A DNA stretch of 64,000 nucleotides from Lactarius indigo (taxonomy: Eukaryota; Basidiomycota; Agaricomycetes; Russulales; Russulaceae), in the NCBI GenBank assembly GCA_025766275.1, contig JAFKAC010000021.1, positions 744,001-808,000 on the forward strand, in the 5' to 3' direction. Shown piece by piece: positions 41,717 through 52,590 of the stretch. Both the position numbers and the translations under genes were made by a program. Each line of letters starts with the position of its first letter. Position 1 is the first letter of the stretch. A model generated the notes under the pieces. The model was not told where the DNA came from. It made no database searches and saw only the letters and a list, made by a program, of their open reading frames with translations.

Positions 41717-43401
41717 GCGTTCAGAAAATCCTTCTTCTGGCCAAATAATTTGTCCACCATCAATTCTTGTACTTCTGGGGTTTGAGCGAATAGTGCCGCT
41801 ACTTGAGCGTCCGCTTGTTCTTCGTTAGAGAGGGGGCGTGACGTGGTCATGGAGATAGTGGCGGTTGTAGGGGTACTGGCCGCGGGAGTCGTTGTTTCGG
41901 TTGCTTTGATGGTAGTGGATTTTTGAGGGCAGTTACGGGAAATGTGTCCTTGGCCTCGACAGCAGAAACACCTTCCTTCTTTTTGTAGCTGCAGTTTTTC
42001 AGTGTCCGTTAACACGGCTCGTGCTCTAGTGCAACTGACGTCCATCGCATTAGGGTCTTGGTTTTTGTTTAGTGCTGATAACCACTGGTCTCGGGACGCT
42101 CCCCCTTGTTTGTTGCTTCCTCCTTTTGTAAGCTTGTCTTTTAACAGGAGGTATTCGGCTTGTTGCAGTGTTACAGCTGCTTTCCAGTCGTCCCATGTGA
42201 TTGGATGATGGAATTTGATTGCATTTACAACGAGGGCGTTGGGGAGTCCTTTCTGGAAGATTTCCAGTGTGGTGGCTTCGTCTTTATTATACCCCGCTTT
42301 ATTAGCAAGGTTCGCGAACTTGGCGATGTATGTGTCAATGTCTTCTTTCTCCATTCTGAGATTCTGAATGGAGTGGTGGGCTTTCTGTTGTTGTGTGGTG
42401 TCGGTGTAGGCTTGGATGAATTGTGCCTCGATGGTGTCCCAAAGGTTTTCTTCATTTAGAGCCACTCCTGCTACTAGTTGGGCGATGAGCCATTGAATTT
42501 GTTCCTTGACCCAGTCATCGACAAGGGGACCTTGGATGTAGGAAAGGAGGGTCATTGCACGGGAGTAGGGGACCACCAATTGTTGTACGGTGGGGTTCAT
42601 TCCTCGATAAAGGGAGAAGGCATTGAGAAACGCCCAGCTTGATTCCCGATCTCCTGTAAACTCTGGCGGGGCGTTTCCTCCGAGTCTTCCATTAAGGGGG
42701 CCTGGGGCTGCACCTCCTCCTCCCGCAGCTGCACCTCCACCTCCAGGCACGCCGCCTCCGCCTCCACCTCCAGGCACACTGCCTCCACCTCCAGGCGCAC
42801 CGCCTCCACCTCCAGGCGCACCGCCTCCATGATGGCTTCCTGGGCCTCCTGGAGGGCCGCTTCCGCCTGCCAGTGCACTTCCTCCCATAGGATGTCCTCC
42901 ACCACCTGGAGCAGCCACAGAGGAGGAGGCTCCTCCGCTGGGTTGGCCACTTCCTGATTGGGTGAGGGTGGTTGCGAGTTGGGTCTGGGTTGAGGACATG
43001 TCGGCATATGATGCAAAGTCGACGCGTCTGGTGATGGTAGGTGTGAGGGTGGGGTCTGGATCTTCACTGTCTGAGTTGGGTTCTGCAACGTCAGAGTCGA
43101 CGTCAATGCCTTGTATTCGGGTTTTCCCTGGCCCTAGCCCAAGGGATGCAGGTACTGGTTTGATTGAGTACCACGAGTTCTTTTTGTCTGAATAGGTGAT
43201 GTAGGCCCAGATGTGTTGGTCTTCGATGTATTCGATGGGTTCGTAGGTGTTTTTGTCAGGGTCGAAGACGTAGTAGCCTGTGTCATGAGGGGTGTTCCTC
43301 CAAGTGGCCGTTCCTTTGATCGAGGATCGGAGGTCGTCGTCGGTGTGTCGTTCCAGGTACTCCTGGACAAACTTGGTTCGACTTCGGCTGGTGAGAGCCA
43401 C
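41713..43401 (-). CDS. Gag of element E, open but without an ATG start
   Basis: 562 codons open from GTG at 43401 (sequence context CACCGTGGC) to TGA at 41713. N-terminal region FVQEYLERHTDDDL and IWAYITYSDKKNSWYS, then an acidic stretch, a long Gly/Pro linker (about residues 165-250), the capsid core (PPEFTGDRESSWAFLNAF, LSYIQGPLVDDWV, LWDTIEAQFIQAY) and the CCHC knuckle CFCCRGQGHISRNC. The frame is open back into the LTR, but the first in-frame ATG is more than 130 codons in, so initiation is either at the GTG, at another non-AUG codon, or through splicing. Protease is in the -1 frame relative to gag, overlapping at the stop. Confidence 0.9.
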   Translation of the reverse strand: MALTSRSRTKFVQEYLERHTDDDLRSSIKGTATWRNTPHDTGYYVFDPDKNTYEPIEYIEDQHIWAYITYSDKKNSWYSIKPVPASLGLGPGKTRIQGIDVDSDVAEPNSDSEDPDPTLTPTITRRVDFASYADMSSTQTQLATTLTQSGSGQPSGGASSSVAAPGGGGHPMGGSALAGGSGPPGGPGSHHGGGAPGGGGGAPGGGGSVPGGGGGGGVPGGGGAAAGGGGAAPGPLNGRLGGNAPPEFTGDRESSWAFLNAFSLYRGMNPTVQQLVVPYSRAMTLLSYIQGPLVDDWVKEQIQWLIAQLVAGVALNEENLWDTIEAQFIQAYTDTTQQQKAHHSIQNLRMEKEDIDTYIAKFANLANKAGYNKDEATTLEIFQKGLPNALVVNAIKFHHPITWDDWKAAVTLQQAEYLLLKDKLTKGGSNKQGGASRDQWLSALNKNQDPNAMDVSCTRARAVLTDTEKLQLQKEGRCFCCRGQGHISRNCPQKSTTIKATETTTPAASTPTTATISMTTSRPLSNEEQADAQVAALFAQTPEVQELMVDKLFGQKKDFLNA

Positions 43402-43411
43402 GGTGTGAGAG

Positions 43412-43422
43412 AGACTAGACTT
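43412..43422 (-). promoter_or_regulatory. Self-priming primer-binding site of element E
   Basis: On the minus strand AAGTCTAGTCT, two bases after the 5' LTR, is the perfect 11-nt reverse complement of AGACTAGACTT in the LTR (43658-43668). It resembles no tRNA 3' end. Same design as the site at 10489-10499 but with a different sequence, so site and LTR segment have co-varied between the two families. Confidence 0.75.
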
Positions 43423-43424
43423 AA

Positions 43425-44007
43425 TGTAACGCCACTACAGGGGCGTTAGGTACGACCTGTACCAAGTTAGTCAATCAAGCGGTAGTACAAGCTCAGAGGC
43501 TTGACTTCAGGAAGAATGATGCACAAGGATCACAAGGACTCAGGTCACTTGGATCGTAGAGGAAGGCTAAGACACGAAGGCCTAGCAAGAACCGGAGTCG
43601 CGAGATGAAAGAGCACACAAAGGTGTTCTGTCTTAGACGAGTGTAGTATTACACAAGAAGTCTAGTCTACCGTACAAGCTAGATAGGACTAGGTTTAAAT
43701 AGGCAACAGCCAGTATGGCGGCTACAAACAGATGGCGCCATTGCCGGTCTTGGAACAAGGAAGAGATATAAAGAGAACAAAGGGAAGCTATACTGAGAAC
43801 AAGGGCGAATCACACGGGATCGCGTGTGATTGGGAACACAATGGAAACTAGCACATGTTGAACTTTATCAGAAGGGAACATCGATAAGTAGGGCGCGCGA
43901 TAGGAACCGGGTAATCGTAAAGTCCGCGTAATTGTACAGGGCTCGTATAGTGTCGGGAAAGGAACAGTAAGATGCGAAAGAACGAGTCCAAGAAACAGAT
44001 CATAACA
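43425..44007 (-). repeat. 5' LTR of element E
   Basis: 583 bp, plus-strand ends TGTAACGCC and CATAACA. Its start contains the inverted repeat TAACGCC-ACTACAG-GGGCGTTA, a hairpin-type end also present in LTR-C. Confidence 0.93.
43658..43701 (-). promoter_or_regulatory. Element E promoter: TATA box and inferred transcript start
   Basis: Minus-strand TATTTAAA (43701-43694), then AGACTAGACTT starting exactly 33 bases downstream at 43668. The latter pairs with the primer-binding site and so is the inferred 5' end of the RNA (start of R). Confidence 0.65.
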
Positions 44008-44012
44008 TTCTC

Positions 44013-44546
44013 AGCAGGATGGAGTGGCGGTTGGGAGAGGGGTGGGCGATACAGAGAAAGTGGGACCCGGGTAGGGTTATCAGGTGGCCTTGCGCATGCG
44101 CCCGTATCAATACAGAAATCCCAAGGAAGTGTGTCAGTGAGATATACTAGAATGGGAGCGGGACAGAGAACGACAGTATAAAAAGACGAAGACAAGACAA
44201 CAAGAGACAAGGGAGCCGACGAGAGAGACAAAGAACAACGATAAAAAAGGACAGAGACGAGAGATATTGGATATGAGGTAAGCGGTAGTAATCACACAGA
44301 GAAGTCGTGATTCGAGTGACAGCAAAACGCCAATCAATTACTGCAGTCAATTTACATCATAATGTAACTACATGAGCTTCCTTTTTTTATTCTGAGTATT
44401 GCTACTCTCCACGAGGATTTTAGGGTCGACATCGGCAAGTGTAGTGTCGGGATCGGGATCAGTATCTTGATCGATTGTCTGTATGCCTTTGTGGAAGACA
44501 CATCGCTACAAGAAGTCAGCGCTAGTCGGACACGCGAGTGGGAATG
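44013..44546. other. Non-coding stretch right of element E
   Basis: Continues the left flank sequence (GGGCGACAG / GGGCGATACAG). Contains GTATAAAAAGACG near 44173, a TATA-like site on the plus strand. No gene supported. Confidence 0.4.
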
Positions 44547-44973
44547 CTACCAAGTACTTATGTCCTGAGGGTAACGTGCCCAGGAAGGCTTCTTGGTATA
44601 ATACCGGAGTATCCCAATGTCCATAATGATGGCATAGGGTCGAGGGGGGCCTGGAGGTCCGTCCAAGTAGTCAAACTCAGAATATTCAATTTCCTTAGCG
44701 CCGAGCTTGATGCTTGGTACAATAATTAAGTCCGAGATCACGAGACGAAGCGAGTCTGAAGTAGAATTACCATTCGTGTAATAGCTCGTTGCGTTCAGCC
44801 AAGATCCGAAACACCGCGCAGTTGCGGCAGTGCAACAAGTCCTCCAGTGTTGCTTCATGAATAACTCCCATATTCGCTGCACAAACCCTTTGCTTTTCGA
44901 TGGCTTCAATAGCCTTAGGAGTCAAGCTGTCGCCAGAGATTTCGTCACCAGAGGGTGCCTCGCTAGTAGACAT
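44547..44973 (-). CDS. Small gene of unknown function, two exons
   Basis: Starts at ATG 44973 (MSTSEAPSGDEISGDSLTPK, then QRVCAANMGVIHEATLEDLL and NCAVFRILAERNELLHE). A 58 nt intron (donor GTAATTC, acceptor CCAAG, about 44714-44771) would join in frame to IKLGAKEIEYSEFDYLDGPP and IIMDIGILRYYTKKPSW, giving about 120 residues. The acidic, non-repetitive composition looks coding. No domain recognised; it could be part of a transposon-associated gene. Confidence 0.4.
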
Positions 44974-45603
44974 TATTGAACGTGTATTGTAAACCCGAAG
45001 GAATTGGATATAGATGTGGCTGAATGTGGCTTAAACTGTATAGTAGATGGGAATAGCCGAAATAGGCAAGAAAGGTAATCTCGGATGATATACACTACTT
45101 ACAATTACCGCCGACGGCATACACCTTCTCCCTGGCTCTCCACCGTCTTCTCCTCAGCGTTTACGTATCCCTCTCAGGCTTTCTCCACGGCTTTTACGTT
45201 TCCCTTGAATCTAGTCTACAAATTGCTAATTTGATACACAAGAACCGCCCTGAAAATCACTTGGGATTTGCATGCGTTGTACACGATGTCGTTTATGCCT
45301 GGTCCCATGACGGAATTGCTCCATTCTCAGCTAGGCAACGGTCGCTTCTCAGACACTGGTTCTACCAATTACCACACAAGGGAGGCCCCTCGTTCTCTAG
45401 ATCCTGGTTCTACCAGTTACCACACTAGGGAGGCCCCTCGTTCTCTAGACTCTTATATGCTAGCTCGCGATCCGCATACTCAGTCATACCACCACCCGCC
45501 TACCTCACTTTGGTTGCCTTACCCTGGGCCGAAAGATACTGACACCCCCCCTAGAGAGGCCTCACACGGTTGACATTCGGTCAATGCCTCTGGGTCATTC
45601 CAT
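44974..45603 (+). other. Upstream region with a 45 bp tandem duplication in an open frame
   Basis: 45268-45573 is open (MSFMPGPMTELLHSQLG) and contains a duplicated YHTREAPRSLD unit (GGTTCTACCA-ATTACCACAC blocks at 45357 and 45405). It ends in a TGA at 45571-45573 and would read, in the same frame, into the first exon of the next gene. It may be the broken 5' end of that gene. Confidence 0.35.
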
Positions 45604-47802
45604 ATGAGATCCCAGGTAAGTGCAAGCACCTGTTGTTCGCACCTAATTACTATTGTCGCAGGAAAAAAATCGCATCCTCTCCCAAGCCACTCATGAGGAC
45701 CTCTTCGGCGCACAAAACCCCGTATATATGCACCTATACACGGAGAACATCAAGCTAACCGCAAGCCTCGAGACCCTTGAGTAAGTCCGCTGTCATTTGT
45801 CCAGAGGATAATCTTACAGTATGTAATTACAGGAAAGCGATTCAGGGGATCGCCTCCAGAGCCCCGAACCCGCCTGCTGCCAATGTCGACGAGATCGACG
45901 AACCCCCCTCCAACATGGATCCTGCGGATTTCCCCACGATCAACTACTGGTTCAAGCATCAACGAAGAGCGGAATTCAATCGACGAAAGGAGTTCTCACC
46001 AAATGGTTCCGTGTGCAGAGGACCAGCGGCCGCGGGTGAAAACCGGCAATTTTGGTTCCTCGAGCACGAAGATGGGACGATGTTGGATGGTCATGAGGTG
46101 GCCAACATACGGGCCTTCTCCCAAGAAATCTGGGCATCTATGTGCAATAAATACGGACCGATTGGACAGCCATGGGGGAAGGTGAAGCCGTGGTGTCACC
46201 GAGAGTACTGGCGGAGGGTCGAAGCTAAGTACCCTATCCTCCGACTCTGCGACTCTCACTACAAGGCCAACTCCATCCCAACAATCGACTACACCCACTG
46301 GTACCAGATGCGATACCCCGACAACGAGACTCCCACTGATAGCGTTCGGAAACGCTCGCATACTGCAAGCCCCACAGTGGCCCAGAAATCACACCGGATT
46401 GGTCGTAGCTCAGGTCCCAGGTCACGCCAACAGATCATTGATGACGACGAAGAGGAAGAGGACTTCAACTTCGACGAGGAAGAGGACGTTGACAAGATCA
46501 TCGATGATCCCACCCCATCCGTTTCTTCTCCATCCCGCCCTCCAGTGCGACCCAAGGCACGCGCTGTCGCTCGGTGCACGCGTAGCATGTCTGCAACATC
46601 GCCCTCCACTTCTCGACCCAATACATGTGCTGGCACTCAGCGCACACATGGCACGTCCCCCATGTCGCCCTCCACTTCTCAATCCAATGCACGCTCTGGC
46701 ACTCGGCGCACATGTGGCGCGTCTCCCACGTCGCCATCCACTTCTCGTCCGACCCTTGACTCACCAATCTCGACCATCGCCCCTTCCACCCAACCTGCAC
46801 CACCCATTGTGCCTACGGCAACAGACGGCGGCAACACACCCACCATGCATGAGGATCAGGGTCCCACGACGTCTGGTGCCCCCGAAGGTCTGCTGGGACC
46901 ATCCAATACTCAACATGCTACTGCGACGACTGGTGGCCCTGACACAGAGGTGTCCATAGTACGTCCACTATCATCCCACTCGCATTCTACAGGACTAACA
47001 ACATGCTTTGACGAAGATTATCCCGAACCCACTGTACGTCTCTGCAACCCCACACACCCGTTTTCGCTAACTTGATTCCCAGCACCAACATTGTCCGGAA
47101 GACTCCTGCCCCAACTACCCCTCCAGTACCGCCGTTGGAAGACGCCAACATCCAAACCCAGGAAGGTACGCCCTTTATGCTATCACAACAACAACAGTTA
47201 CTGACCACACCCTGCTAGGACCTGCTCCCCGTCCCGACTCAGCCAGCACAAACGACGACGCACGGATGATGGACGCAATGGCAAGCACCCCTGACCAAGC
47301 TCCAGAAGGTGCACCGTCGACCACCACCAATGGTGTCCCTGCAAAGCCCAGCCCCGAACGCGAGTCCACCAACACAACCGACGACACGCCGACGATGGCA
47401 ACGGACACAGTGACAAGTGCTCCAACGCCTGGAGCAGCGTCGTCTGGCGATGCCTCAGAGGCAACCAGCAAGACCGATAAGAGCGTCTCAAAGACCAAGA
47501 CGAAGAAAGCGGGCATCATGCGCCCCGGAAAGAGCACAACTGCGAGGTACGTATCGGGATCATTTCGACCACTTGACCTAACATAGCCCCATAGGAACCT
47601 CTACGCAATCAACTTCCTCAAGGACCATCAAGTGACACGCGATGAATTTGCGAAGATATGGAACGAGTTGGACGAAGATACCCGCATGGTAAGTCATCCA
47701 TTTCTCACCTGACACGATCTAACCCAATTGTATCTACAGACATATACCCAGCGCGAACTTGAGGTGACGAAGAAGAAAACTGCTGGCTTGACGCCGGCTT
47801 GA
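45604..47802 (+). CDS. Multi-exon gene of unknown function, resembling the gene at 19.4-22.0 kb
   Basis: Exons 45604-45615, 45662-45780, 45833-47033, about 47083-47165, 47220-47546, 47595-47688 and 47740-47802, with canonical splice sites. The N-terminal part reads EKNRILSQATHEDLFGAQNP and YTENIKLTASLETLE. The core (FPTINYWFKHQRRAEFN, HEDGTMLDGHEVANIR, PWCHREYWRRVEAKYP, LRLCDSHYKANSIPT) aligns loosely with the core of the minus-strand gene near 20.7 kb (EDGRMLSDREWKTIR, NFSSEWAQAVEAL, LLSLCSTNWKAD). Then an acidic run (DDDEEEEDFNFDEEED), a Ser/Thr/Pro-rich repeat region (ATSPSTSRPN-type units) and a C-terminal YAINFLKDHQVTRDEFAKIW. No known family recognised. Probably a transposon-linked or lineage-specific multi-copy family. 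Start uncertain because of the in-frame TGA just upstream. Confidence 0.6.
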
Positions 47803-49400
47803 AGACCTTGCTGGAGCCTCGGTCGAATTGGTAGCTTCTTGGTAGTGTAGAATGAATTCTTTTGTTGTGTATTGCAGTAGAACGGACTCAGATCAATTGA
47901 ACTCATTGTAATTCAATTCCGCGTTTGTGCATGGTTCAACAACATTCAGTAAGATTCAACGGATATCAATAAGATTCAATGGGCGAAATCAATCGTTGTG
48001 CAATTGCATGCAACAAATATCAATTATTTACAACACACAAATGAATCTGATCGGATATAGTCTGGAAAGTTGAATTCGATTGAATCAATTCAATCGAATT
48101 CATTCCTATCCTGTTTTGTTCATTGGGGTTTTGACTTGGTGTGATCGTTCAGCTCGAGCCAGAGTGTGAATAATTAAATGAAACTCCAGAACAAGGGGAG
48201 GAGTGAGTGGAGCGGCCTGAGCAACTGAGAGTGACACGAGGAACTGAAGGCGGCAGGCGATAGCTAGTTGTCGAAGTCGATGAGTTGGATTTTTGAATGG
48301 ATTTGAGAGCTACGTCTCGGTAGCGGAAAGGGAAGGCGAAAGCGGCATGTGCGGAAGATGAAGCTAGGCAAATGGCTTGATGACGAAGGTGGGCGTTCGG
48401 TGATGATGACAGGCGTTTTAGCGGAAGTCGAAGGGCGGACGTGTTGCGGCGCAATGGAGAGACTTAGTGGCAGACTGGTAAAAGTAGAGGGGAAAGACAG
48501 TGATATTCCTGAGTCAGAGAGAACGTCTTAAATACATGTGGGCCAGTATACGACGCATTCTGAGACTAAGTCAAACGTATAGTGCGAGTAATGGTAGAGG
48601 GACAGAGGGGGAACAGAAGGGACGGTGAACGAGACGACGAACGGAAGGTGGCATAGGTACGAGCCAGCAAAGGAATATGGGCGTGACCATGAGGAGAGCG
48701 CCCTTCAGAATCTAAGTAAAAGGAAGTGAGTATAGGAGACAACAGACAATAAGAAGATCAGAACACTATGATGCACGACAATGGGAATCCTTCTCCGACT
48801 CCAACGGCGGTGCAGAGGCTCGTGTGATCTTCATCGGCATCTTGTGGGTAGGAGAACTGACCGGGTGGATCGGTGAGAGACAAAGGGGCGGAGACATAGG
48901 TTAGTGGAGTGATGGAGAGAGGTTTGACAGGTTGAAAGAAAGCCTCTGCGATCGATGCAGAGGCAGCTGACAGGACGAAAGAAGGGCTTGGGCAGGGCGT
49001 CCGAGGCATGTCATCTGGTGGCATTTCACTGGTGTCTGGGGTCAGACAGGACAGCAGCAACTACAAGAGGCGAACGGGAAGGACGATGAGTGAGACAAGA
49101 AACGACGAGAATAGGGACTAAGACGATGCAGCAAGACTTGGATTATGACTGGGTATTAGCGTATGAGAAGGGGAATGAGGGAATGATGAGAACAAGGCAG
49201 GAGGGAGCGGAGACCGAAAATGTGAACGGCAACGAGTTGACTTGAAATTGGGTGGCTGCAGTGGCTGAAGGATTCGGTAACTGAGTATGGCCGAAACTAG
49301 GCGATTTTGGGCCCAGAGCCCGAGGTATCCTTACAGTGCAAGGGTCACTTATCAACATAGCCGTATGAAGTGATAGAAGAGTAGACTCTACAATCAAATA
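47803..49400. other. Non-coding stretch with ATTGAAT-rich block and perfect hairpin
   Basis: 47890-48110 is dense in ATTCAA/TTGAAT words and ends in a perfect inverted repeat with 14 bp arms (48071-48084 and 48089-48102, TGAATTCGATTGAA) around TCAA. From 48.15 to 49.4 kb there are minus-strand frames (48149-48454, 48758-49060, 49143-49397) without recognised domains; none is called. Confidence 0.45.
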
Positions 49401-49403
49401 GGC

Positions 49404-50433
49404 TCAGTTGAGCAGGGGGTGAAGTGCGAAGATCCTATTAAGGAGTGTTCTCATATGTCTTCCTCCATAACCAAGACATGCCCCCAAATAGGCATTCCCA
49501 GCTTCTACCCAATGCGATAGCCATAATGTGAAACACCATAGCCTGCAATGGCTCAGTTGGTTGTCACAGGACGATGTGATCAGGCCACACCTTATGGTCC
49601 CACCGAAATCAACGCTGGATGATTCTAGTGATGAATTTATGGGCGTTGTACCCATCTCACAGGTCACTTGAGGTGGGGGTATACTGCCATGGGTCTCTTC
49701 CAGGGGCAGTGGTGGGGGAGATGGTGATGGTGACAGTACTGATGATGGCGACAGTGATGATGGCGGCGGCAATGGCAAAGGCAATGTCAATGGCGATGGC
49801 GGCGGCGATGAGAAACCCTGAGAAAGTGGGCTGGTGTTCAATATGGATTCTTCGGTATGTGCCCATGATGGGCTCAGTTCCATCAATGGTTGCATAAGAG
49901 GAATATCACTAGCGGGGGGTGTGTCCAGAAGTTGCTGAGACCTCATTCTCTTCATTAAGTGTTCTGAAAAATGGGGGAGACACCCTGTATTTGCACCAAG
50001 AGTATACCAAATAAACATCTCACTACCATGTGGTTTCGCTCAGACCATTTCCTTACTGGGTAGCCCATGGTCGGCTTCACTCTCCCTCTCATATAAATTT
50101 GCAAGGACACGCTCCATAGCTTTCAATGTGTGGTTGATTTTCTTCATATTGGCAGAGTTGACATCCTCTGAATCTTTGATGGCTTGACTCAATTTTTCTG
50201 CTGATGCTTCGTAGTGGAGGGAATGCCTCTGGAGTCTGTCAATGTCTTCTCGAAGCTTCATAACCACTATTCCTTATTATAGGTTGGTCATCTTCTGTAG
50301 GAGTGAAACACGCACAAGGGGATGATTGGATCTGATTATTCACAAACTCTTCTATTACATCTGTCTTGCGGCTCTCAGGAAGCTCGTGCCAGTGGCCTGC
50401 TGAAAAAATAGTGTCACTAGTCTTGGAAGCCAT
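49404..50433 (-). pseudogene. Unrecognised coiled-coil protein gene with in-frame TGA
   Basis: ATG 50433 opens MASKTSDTIFSAGHWHELPE, an exon ending near 50270. In another frame 50040-50267 is a predicted coiled coil (LREDIDRLQRHSLHYEASAE, SANMKKINHTLKAMERVLAN). The same frame passes a TGA at 50040-50042 and continues from 50018 to 49404 (WYTLGANTGCLPHFSEHLMK, then a Ser/Pro/Leu-rich run, then CLGYGGRHMRTLLNR). A splice near 50270 is needed to join the first exon. I recognise no family. The TGA sits in a GTC-TGA-GCG context where CGA fits. Confidence 0.4.
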
Positions 50434-51890
50434 CTCTCTCGTCAGAACAACTAAGTGATGCCTGCGCAAGCTACAAAGCACATGTATGAGATTGAGCAAA
50501 GTGAGATCCAAGGAAACAGGCCCCTACCGATGTGAATGGGATGTGGAGGTCGAAGTTGAAAATAAGACCGGTAGACGCTGTACGTGTTGCGTCTTGTGAG
50601 CTCGCACAGAATCAACTCTGCAGGAGAGGAGAGCAGAGGAAGAGTAGGGCCACTAGAAGGGGAGAAGCCTGAGTCTGAAGTGTTCGCACTACGAATGCCA
50701 ATATAAGTACGAACGTGCTGAGGCAGTTGACAAGGGGCGAGAGTGTGAGAACACGAACACGAGTGAGAGAGGGAGAGAAAGATAACAAGACAGGAAAATG
50801 ATTCCAACTTGAAAGCCCCCGAGTGCCCTTTGAGTAGGTCTGAGCTTGAGTATCCCCAAGGCATGGACTAGGTAAGGATAAAGCAGTAAGGTAAGAAGGG
50901 GGGGACTGGGTGGCATAGGGAGAGTTGCACAAGATGAGACACAAGGATGATCAGAATGCAGATGAGATGAAACAGAAGACAGAAATGAGGCAGTGGCGAA
51001 GCGAGGGAGACGGGGTCAGATCTATGCATGTAGGCATCATGGTGTGGTGAGGGCCGGCATTGTGGCTGATGTCAGGGCACGCACTAAAATTACAAAAGAT
51101 TAGGAAAATTGAGAAAGGAAAGGAGTCGCGCCCATACCAGAGACAAGGAGAAATGATGCCTGAGGCGTTCAATGGGTGACAGAATGAAAGAGACAGCCAA
51201 CAAGAAAAGAGAGGGATCAGCAGACAAGGGCAGCTTGTGGTGTGGCCTGTCACTTTGAGTAGGCTAGGAACCATTGTTGGTGTGATTGAGGTGAGCTTTG
51301 TTTGTCGGTGAAGTATCAGGTGAGGGTGAGTGAGCAAAGGAAAGAGTGGTGAGACGATAAGGTCATGTAGCTGTCCAATGGGTGCCATGCCAGTCCAAGA
51401 AAATGTCAACTTGATTTGCCGATGACACGATCCTGGGCTCTGTGGAATAGCCACCTATGCAGTGCAGAGGTTTTTTTTTGTGCCACCCCATGCAAACACC
51501 CCATTCCCATGATGGGAACAATTAGATCTGAGGCTAGATCATCATCACAAAAAAGTTTTTGTTTTGCTCACGCATTGTGCGCCACCCACTGGCATGGCCA
51601 TGGGATATATAGTGATTGTGCACTTAATTTTCTGTGAGCCCTTGCTCGCTTCAGTGGGTCCTGTAACCTCGAGGTGGCCTGTTCCAACTACATGCATCCT
51701 CAGAAGCCCCATACTTTCACAAATGTTACCCCTATACAACCCGGAAGGATAACTGTGGTCGATCTCGGTGATACCAGTTGCACATTAGGCCCCTCTGTTG
51801 TATCTACCTGGCCTCAGCAGCTGGGTGAAGACCAGTCCTGTCTGCCGTTCACTTGTGATTCTGTACCTGGCCCTATGATTAACCTCATAA
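50434..51890. other. No supported gene
   Basis: Several minus-strand frames (50451-50944, 50951-51454) are Leu/Ser/Pro-rich without domains. A run of eight T at about 51473 and TGGGCTCTGTGG-type words are the only notable items. Confidence 0.35.
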
Positions 51891-51899
51891 AAGTAACCC

Positions 51900-52590
51900 A
51901 TGAGTCAAGTAATTGGAATGATTGGGCCTGAATTGAGTCAGAGAGAATACTCAGGTCACAAAGACAAAGGGGCTATGAACCTGGCTACTGCTGCAGGGGT
52001 ATCCACCTTCCCCAGTCTCGACACTTCTGTCCCCAACCCAGAAACGAAGGGTTCCCCTGTTGATATCCAGAGTGATCTCACAAGTCTTCTTTTGATCCCA
52101 GCTCTGGGAAACTATTGACAACTTCACAGGGAATCAAGCTCCCTCACCAGTCCGTGGCCATTAAGCACGCTGGCATCTCCACCCGATGGTACATTACGCT
52201 GAACTTGGGTGCAATAGAGAGGCCACCTATTCTGCACATGACAACTGATCTGGAAGTAGGGGATCTGTTTATCAACAAGTATTCCTTGATGTCATTGAAA
52301 AAAGACGTCCTGCAAATATGGTTGCTTCTACCTGCTGCTGGAAGAGAAGGATTTCAGTGGAGTCAGGTATGCTATGTTTGTGTTAGTGACTGTGTAACAA
52401 GGACTCGGAATCACTATATCATGTTCAGGTTTCAGGTGGCGAAACAGTGCACCCAAAGCTCCCAGACTTCATTCTGTCCTTTCAGCCATCTGATTTGAGT
52501 TCCCTGTCTTGGGTGCGGTGCATAACAGAACACTGTTGTCGTGAAAGACCACAGGTGTTGGCCCCTGGAGAAGGGACTTTCATTGAGTAA
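51900..52590 (+). CDS. Unrecognised gene, two or three exons
   Basis: 52115-52368 (LPHQSVAIKHAGISTRWY, DLEVGDLFINKYSLMSLKKD) splices at GTATGC...TTCAG (about 52369-52430) in frame to VSGGETVHPKLPDFILSFQP and ERPQVLAPGEGTFIE, stop near 52590. An upstream frame from 51900 (NLATAAGVSTFPSLDTSVP) probably belongs to it, but the join is not clear. Codon-like composition and a clean splice argue for a gene. No domain recognised. Confidence 0.4.

Larger units (their letters stand above)
36074..44007 (-). mobile_element. Complete Ty3/Gypsy chromovirus with third ORF (element E)
   Basis: 7934 bp with two 583 bp LTRs, flanked by the perfect 5 bp target duplication TTCTC (36069-36073 and 44008-44012). 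Order on the minus strand: LTR, self-priming site, gag, protease, RT, RNase H, integrase, chromodomain, a third ORF with zinc knuckles, purine tract, LTR. Each coding part is only lightly damaged, mostly by TGA stops. By eye the LTRs differ at about 18 positions, nearly all CpG versus TpG/CpA. A solo LTR of the same family is at 7573-8155. Confidence 0.95.

Noticed and set aside
42597..43106. 169-codon minus-strand frame and opposite Pro/Gly-rich frames
   Set aside because: Other-frame readings of the Gly-rich linker of the element E gag.
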